A DNA stretch of 64,000 nt from Cohnella sp. CFH 77786. Its GTDB lineage: Bacteria; Bacillota; Bacilli; Paenibacillales; Paenibacillaceae. The stretch covers positions 1-64,000 of the forward strand of contig NZ_WJIB01000002.1 in the NCBI RefSeq assembly GCF_019400745.1. Direction: 5' to 3'. The position numbers and the translations under genes are program-made. The notes beneath the pieces are model-generated. The model was not told where the DNA came from. It made no database searches and saw nothing but the letters and a program-made list of their open reading frames with translations. Positions within the stretch are counted from its first letter, which is position 1. Each line of letters opens with the position of its first letter. Below are positions 1 to 9,277 of this stretch, piece by piece.

Positions 1-215
1 GGATGGCGATCCTGCGAAGGGGGACATAGGGGGATGGCGATCCTGCGAAGGGGGACATGGGGGGATGGCGATCCTGCGAAGGGGGACTTAGGGGGATGGC
101 GATCCCGCGAAGGGGGACTTAGGGGGATGGCGATCCCGCGAAGGGGGACTTAGGGGGATGGCGATCCCGAGAAGGGGGGCATTGGGGGTTGGCGGAATTC
201 CCGAAGGGGGCTTAG
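1..215. repeat. 31-bp tandem repeat array
   Basis: Six near-identical head-to-tail copies of a 31-bp unit begin at 1, 32, 63, 94, 125 and 156. A degenerate seventh begins at 187. The unit starts GGATGGCGATCCYGCGAAGG and ends in a G-rich GGGACTTAGGG-like stretch. Copies differ mainly at one C/T position and in the CATA/CTTA word. The array is cut by the window edge and runs up to the stop codon of the minus-strand ABC ATPase gene, so it lies immediately 3' of that gene. It is not coding. Related copies lie at 3108-3162. Confidence 0.93.
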
Positions 216-1198
216 GCGCTCGGCCCCTTATAGACTTCCCGAATTGCGTCCTCGATGTCCGGTTCTTTCACGCTCAAATCCTGAATCGGCAGCTTGCGCG
301 ACAAGTCGGCGATCAATTCGGCGGCCGAGATTCGGCTTTTCTCGAACTGATACCACACCTTCAATCCTTCTTGCTTGACGATTTCCGCTGCCGGATGGGT
401 CAAATCGTCACGGGGCTCCTGCAGGTCGATGACGAGCATCCGGCGCGGGGTCAGCTTGCCGATCAACGCGTCAATCGGCCCGTCTTCGACGACTTTGCCG
501 TGATTGACGATGACAAGGCGGTCGCAAAGCTGCTCGACGTCATCGAGATCGTGCGTCGTGAGGATGACCGTTACGCCCCGAAGCCGGTTCATTTCCTTAA
601 TAAACGAGCGGATTGCGTGTTTGGCTTCCGCATCGAGTCCGATCGTGGGCTCATCCAGGAATAGCACGGAAGGGGAATGCAGCATGGCGGCCGCCAAATC
701 TCCCCGCATCCGCTGACCGAGCGAAAGCTGCCGGACCGGCGTGTCGATGAATTCCTCCAACCGGAGCACGCGGCTAAGTTCGTTCAGGTTTTCTTCGTAG
801 ACGGAGACATCGATCTGGTAGATGCGACGGAGCAGCTCGAAAGACTCGCCGAGACGCAGGTCCCAATAAAGCTGGGTACGCTGCCCGAAGACGACGCCCA
901 GCTTGCGCACGACGGCTTTGCGGTCCGCTTGCGGCGAAATGCCGCACACCCGGATGGAGCCGGAGGTCGGATGGAGGATTCCCGTGAGCATTTTGATCGT
1001 CGTGCTCTTGCCGGCTCCGTTCGGACCGATATAGCCGACGATTTCGCCGGGTTGGATCGAAAAGCTGATACCGTCGACTCCCCGCACGACCTTCTTGTCC
1101 GGAAACAGCAGCCCTTTGAGCGCTCCCCGCAATCCGCTCTCCTTTTTGGCGACCACGTATTCTTTGACGATGTCTTTGACCTCGATAACGGCTGCCAT
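212..1198 (-). CDS. ABC-2 type exporter, ATP-binding subunit (COG4586-like)
   Basis: This is an ATPase that would power an ABC-2 exporter built from the two permeases encoded upstream. In the 328-residue protein a Walker A (GPNGAGKST) is at about 58-66, a signature LSLGQRMRG near 158, and a Walker B ending LFLDEPTIGLD just after it. The N-terminal insert with VRGVDGISF and the long C-terminal domain fit the COG4586 (NatA-like, 'viologen exporter') group. I chose ATG at 1198, because AGGTG lies 6 nt before it. A GTG at 1207 is part of that ribosome site. Only 21 bp separate it from the upstream permease gene, so the three genes form an operon. The substrate cannot be read from sequence. Confidence 0.9.
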   Translation of the reverse strand: MAAVIEVKDIVKEYVVAKKESGLRGALKGLLFPDKKVVRGVDGISFSIQPGEIVGYIGPNGAGKSTTIKMLTGILHPTSGSIRVCGISPQADRKAVVRKLGVVFGQRTQLYWDLRLGESFELLRRIYQIDVSVYEENLNELSRVLRLEEFIDTPVRQLSLGQRMRGDLAAAMLHSPSVLFLDEPTIGLDAEAKHAIRSFIKEMNRLRGVTVILTTHDLDDVEQLCDRLVIVNHGKVVEDGPIDALIGKLTPRRMLVIDLQEPRDDLTHPAAEIVKQEGLKVWYQFEKSRISAAELIADLSRKLPIQDLSVKEPDIEDAIREVYKGPSA

Positions 1199-1219
1199 TT
1201 CTATCACCTCTCGTCCCTT

Positions 1220-2035
1220 TTAAGAACCGGAGCTTTCATAATGTTTCAGACCGCTTTTAAACAGCTGCTGCGAAAGCAGGAAACAGACGATGCCGACCGC
1301 AGGCGTCCATAGCGCCAGATCGAACGGAATTTGAAATCCGCTGCTTTTGCCGAGGAAACCGACCGCCGGGTAGAAGCTGATGAACCCGATCGGAATGACG
1401 AACGTAAATAATACTTGGATGACATACGGATAAATGCTGAGCGGATACATCGTCGCGCGCTCGAGCAAGGACAAGGCGAATCCGACCATGGACGCGTTTT
1501 TTTTGGTCCGGAAGGCGATCGTGCCCAATGCAATGAACAACGAGGCTCGGATCAGCACCCCGCCGATAAGGACGAGGATGAGCTTGATCATATTCGCGAA
1601 CGTCCATTCGAACCCGACGAGGTGGCAGCCGTACAGAAATACGACGGTTCCCGGTATCAGGTCGATCAGCCCGATAAAGTTGAAATAACTCGAGACCAAT
1701 TGAAAGAATACGTTCATCGGACGAAGCAGCAGCCTGTCGAACTGTCCGTTAATGACCATATTGTCAATATGCCACGTGTTGATGAACAAGACGACCATGA
1801 TGCCGTGGCTGATCAATCCCAGCCCATAAACGAAGGCCAGCTCGGGAAAGTCCCATCCGTTCAGCGGCTGGAAGCGATCGACGAGGATTTTGAGCATCCA
1901 GATACCCGAGAAATATTGGATCGGAATCATGAGGAACCAACTGACGAGGAACAAGGGATATTCCAATTGTCGCTGGATGGCCAACCGGGCGAAGCAGACG
2001 GCAACCGAGCCGTAATGTCTCAATGTCTGCAACAT
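1220..2035 (-). CDS. ABC-2 type exporter permease (COG3694-like)
   Basis: A 271-residue membrane protein with about six hydrophobic segments, beginning MLQTLRHYGSVAVCF. A short amphipathic N-terminus (LAIQRQLEYPLFL) precedes the first membrane segment, as in DUF990/ABC-2 permeases. It sits between the other permease (6 bp upstream) and the ATPase gene (21 bp downstream), the usual order for COG4587-COG3694-COG4586 exporters. It should pair with the neighbouring permease to form a heterodimeric channel. The family and the operon context are clear; the cargo is unknown. Which of the two permeases is COG3694 and which COG4587 is an inference. Confidence 0.83.
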   Translation of the reverse strand: MLQTLRHYGSVAVCFARLAIQRQLEYPLFLVSWFLMIPIQYFSGIWMLKILVDRFQPLNGWDFPELAFVYGLGLISHGIMVVLFINTWHIDNMVINGQFDRLLLRPMNVFFQLVSSYFNFIGLIDLIPGTVVFLYGCHLVGFEWTFANMIKLILVLIGGVLIRASLFIALGTIAFRTKKNASMVGFALSLLERATMYPLSIYPYVIQVLFTFVIPIGFISFYPAVGFLGKSSGFQIPFDLALWTPAVGIVCFLLSQQLFKSGLKHYESSGS

Positions 2036-2041
2036 CGCGTC

Positions 2042-2839
2042 TCAGCCCCCCTGGATCAACGTTTTGGTTTTCGTTTTTTTCCAAAACAGGACGACCGCCG
2101 CAAAGAGGATCCCGATCCATAATCCTTGCACCGCCATCGCTTGCAGCGCTTCCGATGTGCCGGCAGCGCCGATGTAAATGCCGATGGGCGTCTGATAGGT
2201 ATACTGGAATGGGAGATATTTCGAAACGGTCTGCACCCCCTCCGGGAAAAACCAGAGCGGCACCAGGCTGCCGGACAGCACCCGGACGATGGCGTCCTTC
2301 ACGCTGCCCATGTTGCCGAGCTCCATGACCCAGAATGCTACCAATCCGACGAGTGCGCTGAGCAGCCATAAGATCGCATAGCTGAACATGCAGCTTGGGA
2401 TAAACAGGAGAAGGCCGGAGACGGAGTGCGGAAGCGGAAAGCCGAAAAACAGGGAGGCGAACACGATCAGGGGGATCGCTTTATTCACGAGAGCACTCGC
2501 CATGCTGCCCAAGTCGTCGGCGAGGTAACCGGCGAGCAGGGGAATCGGCCGGTACAAATCCGTGACGATCTGGCCTTCCCGGATTTTATAGTAGATCGTG
2601 TCTTGCACGCCGCACACGAATATGGATGCCAGAAGCACGGAAACGATGGTGTAGGTAACGATGTCTTGCAAGCCGATACCGCCCGATCGCACGACGCCTC
2701 CGCCGTACGCAGCCTTCCACAAGAATACGGAAGCGACGAGCAGGATCAGGTTGGACCCGATCGAAGCGAAAACTTCGAAACGGTAGGCTAGATTGGTTAG
2801 AATGCGCATTTTGGTGATATACGCGTAAGCCTGCAGCAT
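2042..2839 (-). CDS. ABC-2 type exporter permease (COG4587-like)
   Basis: This is the first gene of the exporter operon. It encodes about 265 residues with roughly six membrane segments and the N-terminus MLQAYAYITKMRILTNLAYRFE. I chose ATG at 2839, since GGGAGG lies 6 nt before it. A longer reading from 2884 adds 15 charged residues without a ribosome site. The motif YRFEVFASIGSNLILLV matches the start of DUF990-type permeases. The stop codon is 6 bp from the next permease, so translation is probably coupled. No operator or promoter was recognised upstream. Confidence 0.83.
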   Translation of the reverse strand: MLQAYAYITKMRILTNLAYRFEVFASIGSNLILLVASVFLWKAAYGGGVVRSGGIGLQDIVTYTIVSVLLASIFVCGVQDTIYYKIREGQIVTDLYRPIPLLAGYLADDLGSMASALVNKAIPLIVFASLFFGFPLPHSVSGLLLFIPSCMFSYAILWLLSALVGLVAFWVMELGNMGSVKDAIVRVLSGSLVPLWFFPEGVQTVSKYLPFQYTYQTPIGIYIGAAGTSEALQAMAVQGLWIGILFAAVVLFWKKTKTKTLIQGG

Positions 2840-2929
2840 GCTCTCCCTCCCATATCGCAATCGAGCTCGTGTAAATATTCCCAAGTATAAGAGAAATCCG
2901 ATGGGGTGACAATGGAAAATTTGCTTCTC

Positions 2930-2974
2930 AAAAAAGAAAAACCGCCGTCTCCGCGAAAGTCAGGAGCAGCGGTT
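2930..2974 (-). terminator. Rho-independent terminator downstream of uraA
   Basis: On the minus strand an AACCGC.../...GCGGTT stem with an inner GGAG/CTCC-type pairing is followed by TTTTTCTTTTTT. It lies about 190 bp beyond the uracil permease stop, between that gene and the exporter operon, and fits termination of the minus-strand uraA transcript. Confidence 0.6.
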
Positions 2975-3107
2975 CTTTTGATCTTTCGGTTCTTTCGATC
3001 TGAAAGTCACTCGCAGGCGGAATAGCATCTCCCCGCACCTCAGTCCCCCTAGAGCTCCAAAACCCGAGTCGCGGGTGTCCGGAGGGCGCAGCGTCTCGGA
3101 ATCCCCC

Positions 3108-3162
3108 TTCCGGGGAAGGGGGACTCAACGGGGATGGCGATCCCTTAGGGGGATGGCGAAAC
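3108..3162. repeat. Remnant copies of the 31-bp repeat at the uraA stop
   Basis: The words AAGGGGGACT, GGGGATGGCGATCCC and AGGGGGATGGCGA recur here in the same order as in the array at 1-215, with changed spacing. The last copy runs directly into the uraA stop codon. The CCCCCTTCC/GGAAGGGGG words just upstream (3104-3126) can form a hairpin. This is a second, smaller site of the same repeat family, again abutting the 3' end of a minus-strand gene. Confidence 0.75.
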
Positions 3163-4452
3163 TCAATGTCCCGCTTCCCGGTCGTTCGAGAGCCCGCTGA
3201 TTTCGAACAGCTTGAACAGCAGGCTGAGCACGATCGCGACGACGGTGGCGAGCGCCATGCCCGACAGCGAGAAGTCCCCGATCGTGATTTTCACGCCCGA
3301 CAGCCCGGTGACGAGAACGACCGTCGTGAGCAGCAGGTTGGAGGGGCGTCCGTAATCCACCTTGGCTTCGACGAGCATCCGGAGGCCGGAGGCCGCGATG
3401 ACGCCGAACAGCAGCAGCGATACGCCGCCCATGACCGGAACCGGAATTCCCTTCACGAGCGCCGAGAATTTGCCCAGGAAGGACAGCAGAATCGCGATAA
3501 CCGCCGCACCGCCGATGACGAAGGTCGAATACACCCGGGTGATCGCCAGAACGCCGATGTTTTCCCCATACGTCGTATTCGGGGTGGAGCCGACGAACCC
3601 GGAAATCACGGTGGAGATCCCGTTGCCCAGCATGGAGCGGTGAAGACCGGGGTCCTTGGACAGATCCTTGCCCACGATGTTGCCCGTCACGATCAGATGG
3701 CCGATATGCTCCGCGATGACGACCAGGGAAGCGGGAACGATCGTCGCGATCGCCATCCATTTGAATTCGGGAGCGGTAAATGTCGGAGACGTAAAGAAGG
3801 AAGCCTCGCCCACTCCCGAGAAGTCCGTCATCCCCATCGCCCAAGCGAGCACGTAGCCGAATATGATGCCGAACAGGATCGGAATGATTTTCAGAAACCC
3901 GCGGAACACGACGGAACCGATGACGGTGACGGCCAGCGTCGCGGTCGACAGCAGGATCTGATCGGGGTTCGGCGTCCAATCCGGCTTGCCGTCCGATATC
4001 CAGCCTGCCATGCGGGCTGCGACCGGAACGAGTTCGAGCCCGATGACCGAGACGATGGCGCCCATGGCCGCGGGGGGAAATACGACCCCGATCCATTTCG
4101 TGCCGGCGAAGCGGACGAGGAGCGCGACGGCAATAAACACGAGACCGGCCGCGATGAATCCGCCGAGTGCGGCCGGATAGCCGAGTCCGGGCGCTTCGGC
4201 CGTTCCGATGACCGCGCCCGCGGGCGCGATGAAGGCGAAGCTCGAACCCAAGTAAGCCGGGATACGGCCCTTGCAGATCCAAATGTACAGCAGCGTGCCG
4301 ATGCCGTTCATGAGCAGGCAGACCGCGGGATCCACGCCGAGCAAAGACGGGACCAGTACGGTCGAGCCGAACATCGCGAACAGGTGCTGAAGGCTCAGAA
4401 ACCAACTCGCGCCGAGCGGCGGCCTTTCGTGTACTCCGATTTCTCTTTTCAC
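3163..4452 (-). CDS. uraA: Uracil permease (NCS2 family)
   Basis: A proton-coupled uracil importer of the inner membrane, 429 residues with about 14 hydrophobic segments. Diagnostic stretches are AEHIGHLIVTGNIV and GSTPNTTYGENIG. Their glutamates correspond to the substrate-binding Glu241 and Glu290 of E. coli UraA, and the region is very close to UraA/PyrP. I chose GTG at 4452, preceded by GGGAGG at 7 nt. A longer frame to 4674 has no ribosome site and no membrane character. The gene stands alone rather than inside a pyr operon, divergent from rel. No PyrR attenuator was recognised in the short upstream region. Confidence 0.93.
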   Translation of the reverse strand: MKREIGVHERPPLGASWFLSLQHLFAMFGSTVLVPSLLGVDPAVCLLMNGIGTLLYIWICKGRIPAYLGSSFAFIAPAGAVIGTAEAPGLGYPAALGGFIAAGLVFIAVALLVRFAGTKWIGVVFPPAAMGAIVSVIGLELVPVAARMAGWISDGKPDWTPNPDQILLSTATLAVTVIGSVVFRGFLKIIPILFGIIFGYVLAWAMGMTDFSGVGEASFFTSPTFTAPEFKWMAIATIVPASLVVIAEHIGHLIVTGNIVGKDLSKDPGLHRSMLGNGISTVISGFVGSTPNTTYGENIGVLAITRVYSTFVIGGAAVIAILLSFLGKFSALVKGIPVPVMGGVSLLLFGVIAASGLRMLVEAKVDYGRPSNLLLTTVVLVTGLSGVKITIGDFSLSGMALATVVAIVLSLLFKLFEISGLSNDREAGH

Positions 4453-4666
4453 AAGTGATCCTCCCACAGCGTCATATCGAAAAGTCTTTCCCATCTTACA
4501 TCTTTTGACAACGTTCGGGTAGGTAATCGTCTTCCAGCGGTTTCTTGCGTCCCGCAGGCCGTTCCGCGAGCGTCGACGGTTGACGGTTCCCGCCGCCAAG
4601 AGGCATAATGGAAGGAATATCTCATGGGGAACTCTCGGTGGACAGCCACCGGAAAGGATAGAAGAA

Positions 4667-6868
4667 ATGGGCATCGAGCAGCTTCTCGAAAAAGCTTCTT
4701 CCTATATGAAAGATCAGGATCTGAAGCGGATACGGGACGCCTATGAATTCGCGGAGGAAGCGCATCGCGGACAGACGCGCAAATCCGGAGAACCTTACAT
4801 CCTGCATCCCGTCGCGGTAGCCGAAATCATGGCGGGCATGCAAATGGACGTCGTGACGGTCGAGGCGGCTCTGCTGCACGACGTCGTCGAAGACACGAAC
4901 GTGACGGTGGAAGATTTGCAGGCGCGTTTCGGCGAGACGCTGGCGGGGCTCGTCGACGGCCTCACCAAGCTCGAACGCATCCAATTCCGCTCCAAAGAAG
5001 AGCAGCAGAACGAGAACTACCGCAAAATGTTCGTGGCGATGGCCAACGACATCCGCGTCATTCTCATCAAGCTTGCGGATCGGCTCCATAACATGCGCAC
5101 GCTGAAGTTCCAATCCGAGGAGAGCCAGCGCCGCATCGCGCACGAAACCCTCGAAATCTATTGCCCGATCGCCCACCGGCTCGGGATCAGCACGATCAAG
5201 TGGGAAATGGAAGACATCGCGCTCCGTTTCCTGAACCCCCAGCAGTACTACCGGATCGCCCATTTGATGAAAATGAAGCGCGCCGAACGGGAGAATTATA
5301 TCGGGGAACTGATCTCGAAGATCCAGGAGAAGCTCAGCGAAATGGGCATCCAGGGCGATCTCAGCGGCCGTCCGAAGCATATTTACAGCGTGTTTAAGAA
5401 AATGACGACGCGCAACAAGCAATTCGACGAGATTTACGATCTTCTCGCGATCCGGATCCTCGTCGACAACGTGAAGGACTGCTACGCGACGCTGGGCATC
5501 ATCCATACGCTGTGGAAGCCGATGCCGGGGCGCTTCAAGGATTACATCGCCATGCCGAAGGCGAACATGTACCAGTCCCTGCATACGACCATCGTAGGCC
5601 CGAACGGCGAACCGACCGAGGTGCAAATCCGAACGTACGAAATGCACCGGACGAGCGAGTTCGGGATCGCCGCCCACTGGGCTTACAAAGACGGTAAAGA
5701 GCAGGGCGTCGTGCCGGGCAGCTTCGGGGAGAAAATGAACTGGTTCCGCGAAATCATCGAGCTGCAGCAAGAGACGCGGGACGCGGCCGAATTCATGGAA
5801 TCGCTCAAAATGGATTTCTTCACCGACCTCGTCTTCGTCTTCACGCCGAAGGGCGAGGTGTTCGAGTTGCCCGCGGGCTCCGTCCCGCTCGATTTCGCGT
5901 ACCGGATCCACACGGAGGTCGGCAACCGCACGATCGGCGCCAAAGTCAACGGAAGGATCGTGCCGCTCGACCACAAGCTCAAGACCGGAGATATCGTGGA
6001 AATCCTGACGTCCAAGCATTCCTACGGACCGAGCCAGGACTGGCTCAAGATCGCCCAATCGTCCCACGCGAGGGCCAAAATCCGCCAGTGGTTCAAGAAG
6101 GAGAAACGCGAGGAGAACGTCGCCAAAGGCCGGGACATGCTCGAACGGGAGCTGCGGAGGATCGGACTTGAACCGCCGGAATGGATGACCGAAGACAAGC
6201 TGCAGGAGGTCGCGCGAAAATTTACGTTCCACGACGCGGAGGACATGATGTCCGCGATCGGCTTCGGCGGCATCACCGCGGCTCAGATCTGCACCCGCCT
6301 GACGGAGAAGCTTCGCAAGGAAGCCGAGGAAGCGCAGCAAATCCAGCTGACTTCCGAAGTCAAGGAATTGAAGCCGAACGCGGGAGCGGCTGCCGCCATG
6401 CGCAAGCGGCCTACCCATGGCGTGCGGGTGAGGGGCGCCGACAACCTGCTCGTCCGTTTCGCCAGGTGCTGCAATCCCGTTCCGGGAGACGACATCACCG
6501 GGTACATCACCCGCGGCCGGGGCGTATCCGTCCATCGGACGGATTGCTCCAACATCCCGGCGGCGGCGGAAGGCGAAGAAGCGGCCCGCGTCATCGAGGT
6601 GGAATGGGAGGATGCCGTCGAAGCGAATTACAGCGTGGAAATCGAAATTCTCGGCCATGACCGCCGCGGTTTGCTGAACGAGGTGCTGCAGGCCGTTTCG
6701 GAGAGTAAGACGAATATTTCGGCCGTATCGGGACGGTCGGACAAAAACAAGATGTCGATCATCCATATGACCATTCTCATCCGCAACAAGGACCATCTGG
6801 CATCGGTCGTGGAGAAGATCAAGCGGGTCAAGGACATTTTCTCCGTTCAGCGGATGATGCAAGGATAG
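4667..6868 (+). CDS. relA: Bifunctional (p)ppGpp synthetase/hydrolase Rel
   Basis: Makes and degrades the stringent-response alarmone. The 733-residue length equals the usual Bacillus Rel. In order there are an HD hydrolase domain (LLHDVVEDT near 68; DRLHNMRT), the synthetase domain (FKDYIAMPKANMYQSLHTT), a TGS domain (DFAYRIHTEVGN), a zinc-finger-like Cys/His region (ARCCNPVPGDDI, HRTDCSN) and a C-terminal ACT domain (EILGHDRRGLLNEV). Start ATG 4667 has AAAGGA 9 nt upstream; an in-frame ATG at 4580 lacks one. It is followed 15 bp later by dtd, a conserved Firmicute pairing. Both hydrolase and synthetase motifs look intact. Confidence 0.97.
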   Translation: MGIEQLLEKASSYMKDQDLKRIRDAYEFAEEAHRGQTRKSGEPYILHPVAVAEIMAGMQMDVVTVEAALLHDVVEDTNVTVEDLQARFGETLAGLVDGLTKLERIQFRSKEEQQNENYRKMFVAMANDIRVILIKLADRLHNMRTLKFQSEESQRRIAHETLEIYCPIAHRLGISTIKWEMEDIALRFLNPQQYYRIAHLMKMKRAERENYIGELISKIQEKLSEMGIQGDLSGRPKHIYSVFKKMTTRNKQFDEIYDLLAIRILVDNVKDCYATLGIIHTLWKPMPGRFKDYIAMPKANMYQSLHTTIVGPNGEPTEVQIRTYEMHRTSEFGIAAHWAYKDGKEQGVVPGSFGEKMNWFREIIELQQETRDAAEFMESLKMDFFTDLVFVFTPKGEVFELPAGSVPLDFAYRIHTEVGNRTIGAKVNGRIVPLDHKLKTGDIVEILTSKHSYGPSQDWLKIAQSSHARAKIRQWFKKEKREENVAKGRDMLERELRRIGLEPPEWMTEDKLQEVARKFTFHDAEDMMSAIGFGGITAAQICTRLTEKLRKEAEEAQQIQLTSEVKELKPNAGAAAAMRKRPTHGVRVRGADNLLVRFARCCNPVPGDDITGYITRGRGVSVHRTDCSNIPAAAEGEEAARVIEVEWEDAVEANYSVEIEILGHDRRGLLNEVLQAVSESKTNISAVSGRSDKNKMSIIHMTILIRNKDHLASVVEKIKRVKDIFSVQRMMQG

Positions 6869-6883
6869 AATCGGAGGTACATC

Positions 6884-7327
6884 GTGAAAGTAGTCGTTCA
6901 GCGGGTGTCGCAAGCGAATGTCAAAGTCGAGGGGCAAACGGTCGGCGAAATCGGTCAGGGGCTTCTCCTGCTCGTCGGCATCGGACAGGAGGACGAGGAG
7001 TCCGATCTGGTCTGGATGGCGGACAAATTAACGGGGCTGCGGATTTTCGAGGACGCGGACGGAAAGATGAACCTGTCGGTGACGGACGTCGGAGGGGCGA
7101 TTCTGTCGGTTTCCCAGTTCACGTTGTACGGCGATTGCCGCAAAGGCAGACGTCCCAATTTCATGGGAGCGGCGCGTCCCGAGACGGCAGAGGCGATGTA
7201 CGAGCGGTTCAACGGAATGCTCGGAGAACGCGGCGTACCGGTCGAAACCGGGCGATTCGGCGCCATGATGGACGTTGCGCTCGTGAACGACGGTCCGGTG
7301 ACGCTGATCGTGGACAGTCGCGGCTGA
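6884..7327 (+). CDS. dtd: D-aminoacyl-tRNA deacylase
   Basis: Cleaves D-amino acids, and glycine mischarged on tRNA-Ala, from tRNA. The 147-residue protein has the two family signatures: [10 protein letters not shown] around 75 and the Gly-cis-Pro motif in NDGPVTL near 138. The GTG start is preceded by GGAGG (AATCGGAGGTACATC). Its position directly after rel is the conserved Bacillus order, so the two are probably co-transcribed. Nothing unusual was seen. Confidence 0.96.
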   Translation: MKVVVQRVSQANVKVEGQTVGEIGQGLLLLVGIGQEDEESDLVWMADKLTGLRIFEDADGKMNLSVTDVGGAILSVSQFTLYGDCRKGRRPNFMGAARPETAEAMYERFNGMLGERGVPVETGRFGAMMDVALVNDGPVTLIVDSRG

Positions 7328-7482
7328 CGGTTGAAAGGCCCCGTTCCGAATCGCATGTTTTGTTGAAGGATCATGTCGACAGCCGTTCCTGGAACGAATT
7401 GCAAGGCTGCCATCGTTTGCGGACGCTTCGGCGCGGCCATACTAAATGTCGGGAAACTTTGGGATACCGGAGGATGAACGGC

Positions 7483-7665
7483 ATGCGGCAATCGCGCAAA
7501 GAAGCGAAAATCGAACGGATGGCCAGGGAAGGCATGAATCCCGAGCGCAGGGAAGCGATGGCGTTTCCCGAGTCGCCGGGAACGGAGTTCGCGGAGGAGT
7601 GGGGAAACGGCCCTGCGGCAGGCACGCGCAACGGCAGACGCCAGCCTCCGGGCGGGCGGGGATAG
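7483..7665 (+). CDS. Small hypothetical protein (60 aa)
   Basis: A 60-residue Arg/Glu-rich soluble peptide beginning MRQSRKEAKIERMAREG and ending in a basic PPGGRG tail. The ribosome site GGAGG lies 9 nt before the chosen ATG, which supports real translation; an ATG at 7474 would overlap that site. It lies between dtd and hemZ on the same strand. I do not recognise a family. The small size, high charge and FAEEW-type acidic patch are reminiscent of small sporulation-associated Bacillus proteins, but that is only an impression. Confidence 0.5.
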   Translation: MRQSRKEAKIERMAREGMNPERREAMAFPESPGTEFAEEWGNGPAAGTRNGRRQPPGGRG

Positions 7666-7705
7666 ACCGGCGAACGACGGGCCGGGAGAGGGGAAGAAAG
7701 TCGAA

Positions 7706-9238
7706 ATGAAAATCCATCTGAGAGCGGCCGATCCTTCCAACGAGCGGGCGCTTTGCCACATTGTGCCGCTGTTTTACGAGAATCCGGAGGTGACCTTCGG
7801 AACCGAAAGCAAGCCCGATGCGGACATCGAAATCGAACTATCCCATGAAGAGAAGGACGGCGAGGCGTTCGCGTGGGCCAAGCTGCGGACGGCGGGAGTC
7901 GATCGGCATACGTCCGAACGGTCGGGCCGTTTCGAGCGGAATGCCTCGCCGGAAGAGCGCCGCAAAGCCGTTCGGCTGGCCGCGAGCCGCGCGCTCGTTG
8001 ACGTGCTGACTCGGGAGTCCGGTCTGGTGCAGCCATGGGGGATTCTGACCGGCGTGCGGCCGACGAAGCTGCTCCACGACGGGCTGCGCCGGGGGCAGCC
8101 GAGGGAAGAGGTTCGGCGGACGCTGCGGGAGGAGTATCTGGTCACGGACGAGAAAATCGCGCTTATGGAACGGATCGTGGACCGGCAGCTGTCTTCTCTC
8201 CCGGATTTATACGACCTGCGCGAAGAAGTGAGCGTCTACATCGGTATTCCGTTCTGTCCGACCAAGTGCGCGTATTGCACGTTCCCCGCTTATGACATCA
8301 ACGGTCGGCAGGGCTCGGTAAACGGGTTCCTGCACGGACTGCATGAAGAAATCCGCGTCATCGGGGGATGGCTGCGCGACCATGGGGTTCGAATCACGAC
8401 CGTTTATTTCGGAGGCGGCACGCCTACAAGCATTACGGCCGAGGAGATGGACAGGCTGTATGCCGAGATGCACGCATCGTTCCCGGACGTGGACCGCATC
8501 CGGGAGCTGACCGTGGAAGCGGGCCGCCCGGATACGATTACGCCGGAGAAGCTGGACGTGCTGAAGAAATGGAATATCCACCGGATCAGCATCAATCCCC
8601 AGTCTTACATCCAGCAAACGCTCGATGTGATCGGACGCCATCATACCGTGCAAGAAACGATCGACAAGTTCCGGCTGGCCCGGTCATCGGGCATGAATAA
8701 CATCAACATGGATCTCATCATCGGGCTGCCCGGCGAGGGACCGGAGCATTTCGCGTTTACGCTGGCCGAGACGGAGAAGCTCATGCCGGAATCGCTCACG
8801 GTGCACACGCTCAGCTTCAAGCGGGCATCGGAAATGACGCAGCATCGGGGCGAAGAGAAATTCCGGGTGGCGACGAGGGAGGAGATCGGCCGGATGATGG
8901 AGGACGCGACAAGGTGGACGGAGGAGCACGGGTACGGGCCTTATTATTTGTACCGGCAGAAGAACATCCTGGGCAACCTCGAGAACGTCGGATACGCGCT
9001 TCCAGGCATGGACAGCCTGTACAACATTCTCATCATCGAGGAGATGCAGTCCATCGTCGGACTCGGCTGCGGGGCGACGAGCAAATGGGTGGACGCGCGG
9101 ACGGGCGAAATCTCGAGGCTCGCGAATCCCAAGGAGCCGAAAGCTTATATCGACACGTACCGGAAGTACATCGACTTGAAGCTGGCGGAGCTGGAGAAGT
9201 GGAACGCTTCGCGGCGGCAGGGCATCACGGTCGGTTAA
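7706..9238 (+). CDS. hemZ: Oxygen-independent coproporphyrinogen III oxidase-like, HemZ
   Basis: A radical SAM enzyme of haem synthesis that would oxidatively decarboxylate coproporphyrinogen III. At 510 residues it has the HemZ length, with an N-terminal extension of about 170 residues before the radical SAM core. The [4Fe-4S] motif CPTKCAYC (CX3CX2C) lies near 184-191 in GIPFCPTKCAYCTFP. YFGGGTPTS, EAGRPDTIT and DLIIGLPGEG follow, typical of the HemN/HemZ superfamily. It is found in the rel-dtd-hemZ neighbourhood, as in other Paenibacillaceae. A convergent hairpin terminator follows. HemN-like enzymes can be haem chaperones (HemW), but the N-terminal extension favours HemZ. Confidence 0.93.
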   Translation: MKIHLRAADPSNERALCHIVPLFYENPEVTFGTESKPDADIEIELSHEEKDGEAFAWAKLRTAGVDRHTSERSGRFERNASPEERRKAVRLAASRALVDVLTRESGLVQPWGILTGVRPTKLLHDGLRRGQPREEVRRTLREEYLVTDEKIALMERIVDRQLSSLPDLYDLREEVSVYIGIPFCPTKCAYCTFPAYDINGRQGSVNGFLHGLHEEIRVIGGWLRDHGVRITTVYFGGGTPTSITAEEMDRLYAEMHASFPDVDRIRELTVEAGRPDTITPEKLDVLKKWNIHRISINPQSYIQQTLDVIGRHHTVQETIDKFRLARSSGMNNINMDLIIGLPGEGPEHFAFTLAETEKLMPESLTVHTLSFKRASEMTQHRGEEKFRVATREEIGRMMEDATRWTEEHGYGPYYLYRQKNILGNLENVGYALPGMDSLYNILIIEEMQSIVGLGCGATSKWVDARTGEISRLANPKEPKAYIDTYRKYIDLKLAELEKWNASRRQGITVG

Positions 9239-9240
9239 AG

Positions 9241-9275
9241 AGCAATCCCCTTCGGTTGTCCGAAGGGGATTGCTT
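9241..9275. terminator. Bidirectional terminator between hemZ and the GH16 gene
   Basis: A near-perfect 14-15 bp stem (GCAATCCCCTTCGG / CCGAAGGGGATTGC) with a TTGT loop fills the gap between two convergent stop codons. T-runs are short on both sides, but stem strength and position argue for a shared terminator. Confidence 0.8.
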
Positions 9276-9277
9276 CG

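Noticed and set aside
4622..6937. 771-codon minus-strand frame opposite rel
   Set aside because: Complement of a highly conserved gene; its composition (His/Asp/Arg-rich) is typical of antisense frames.
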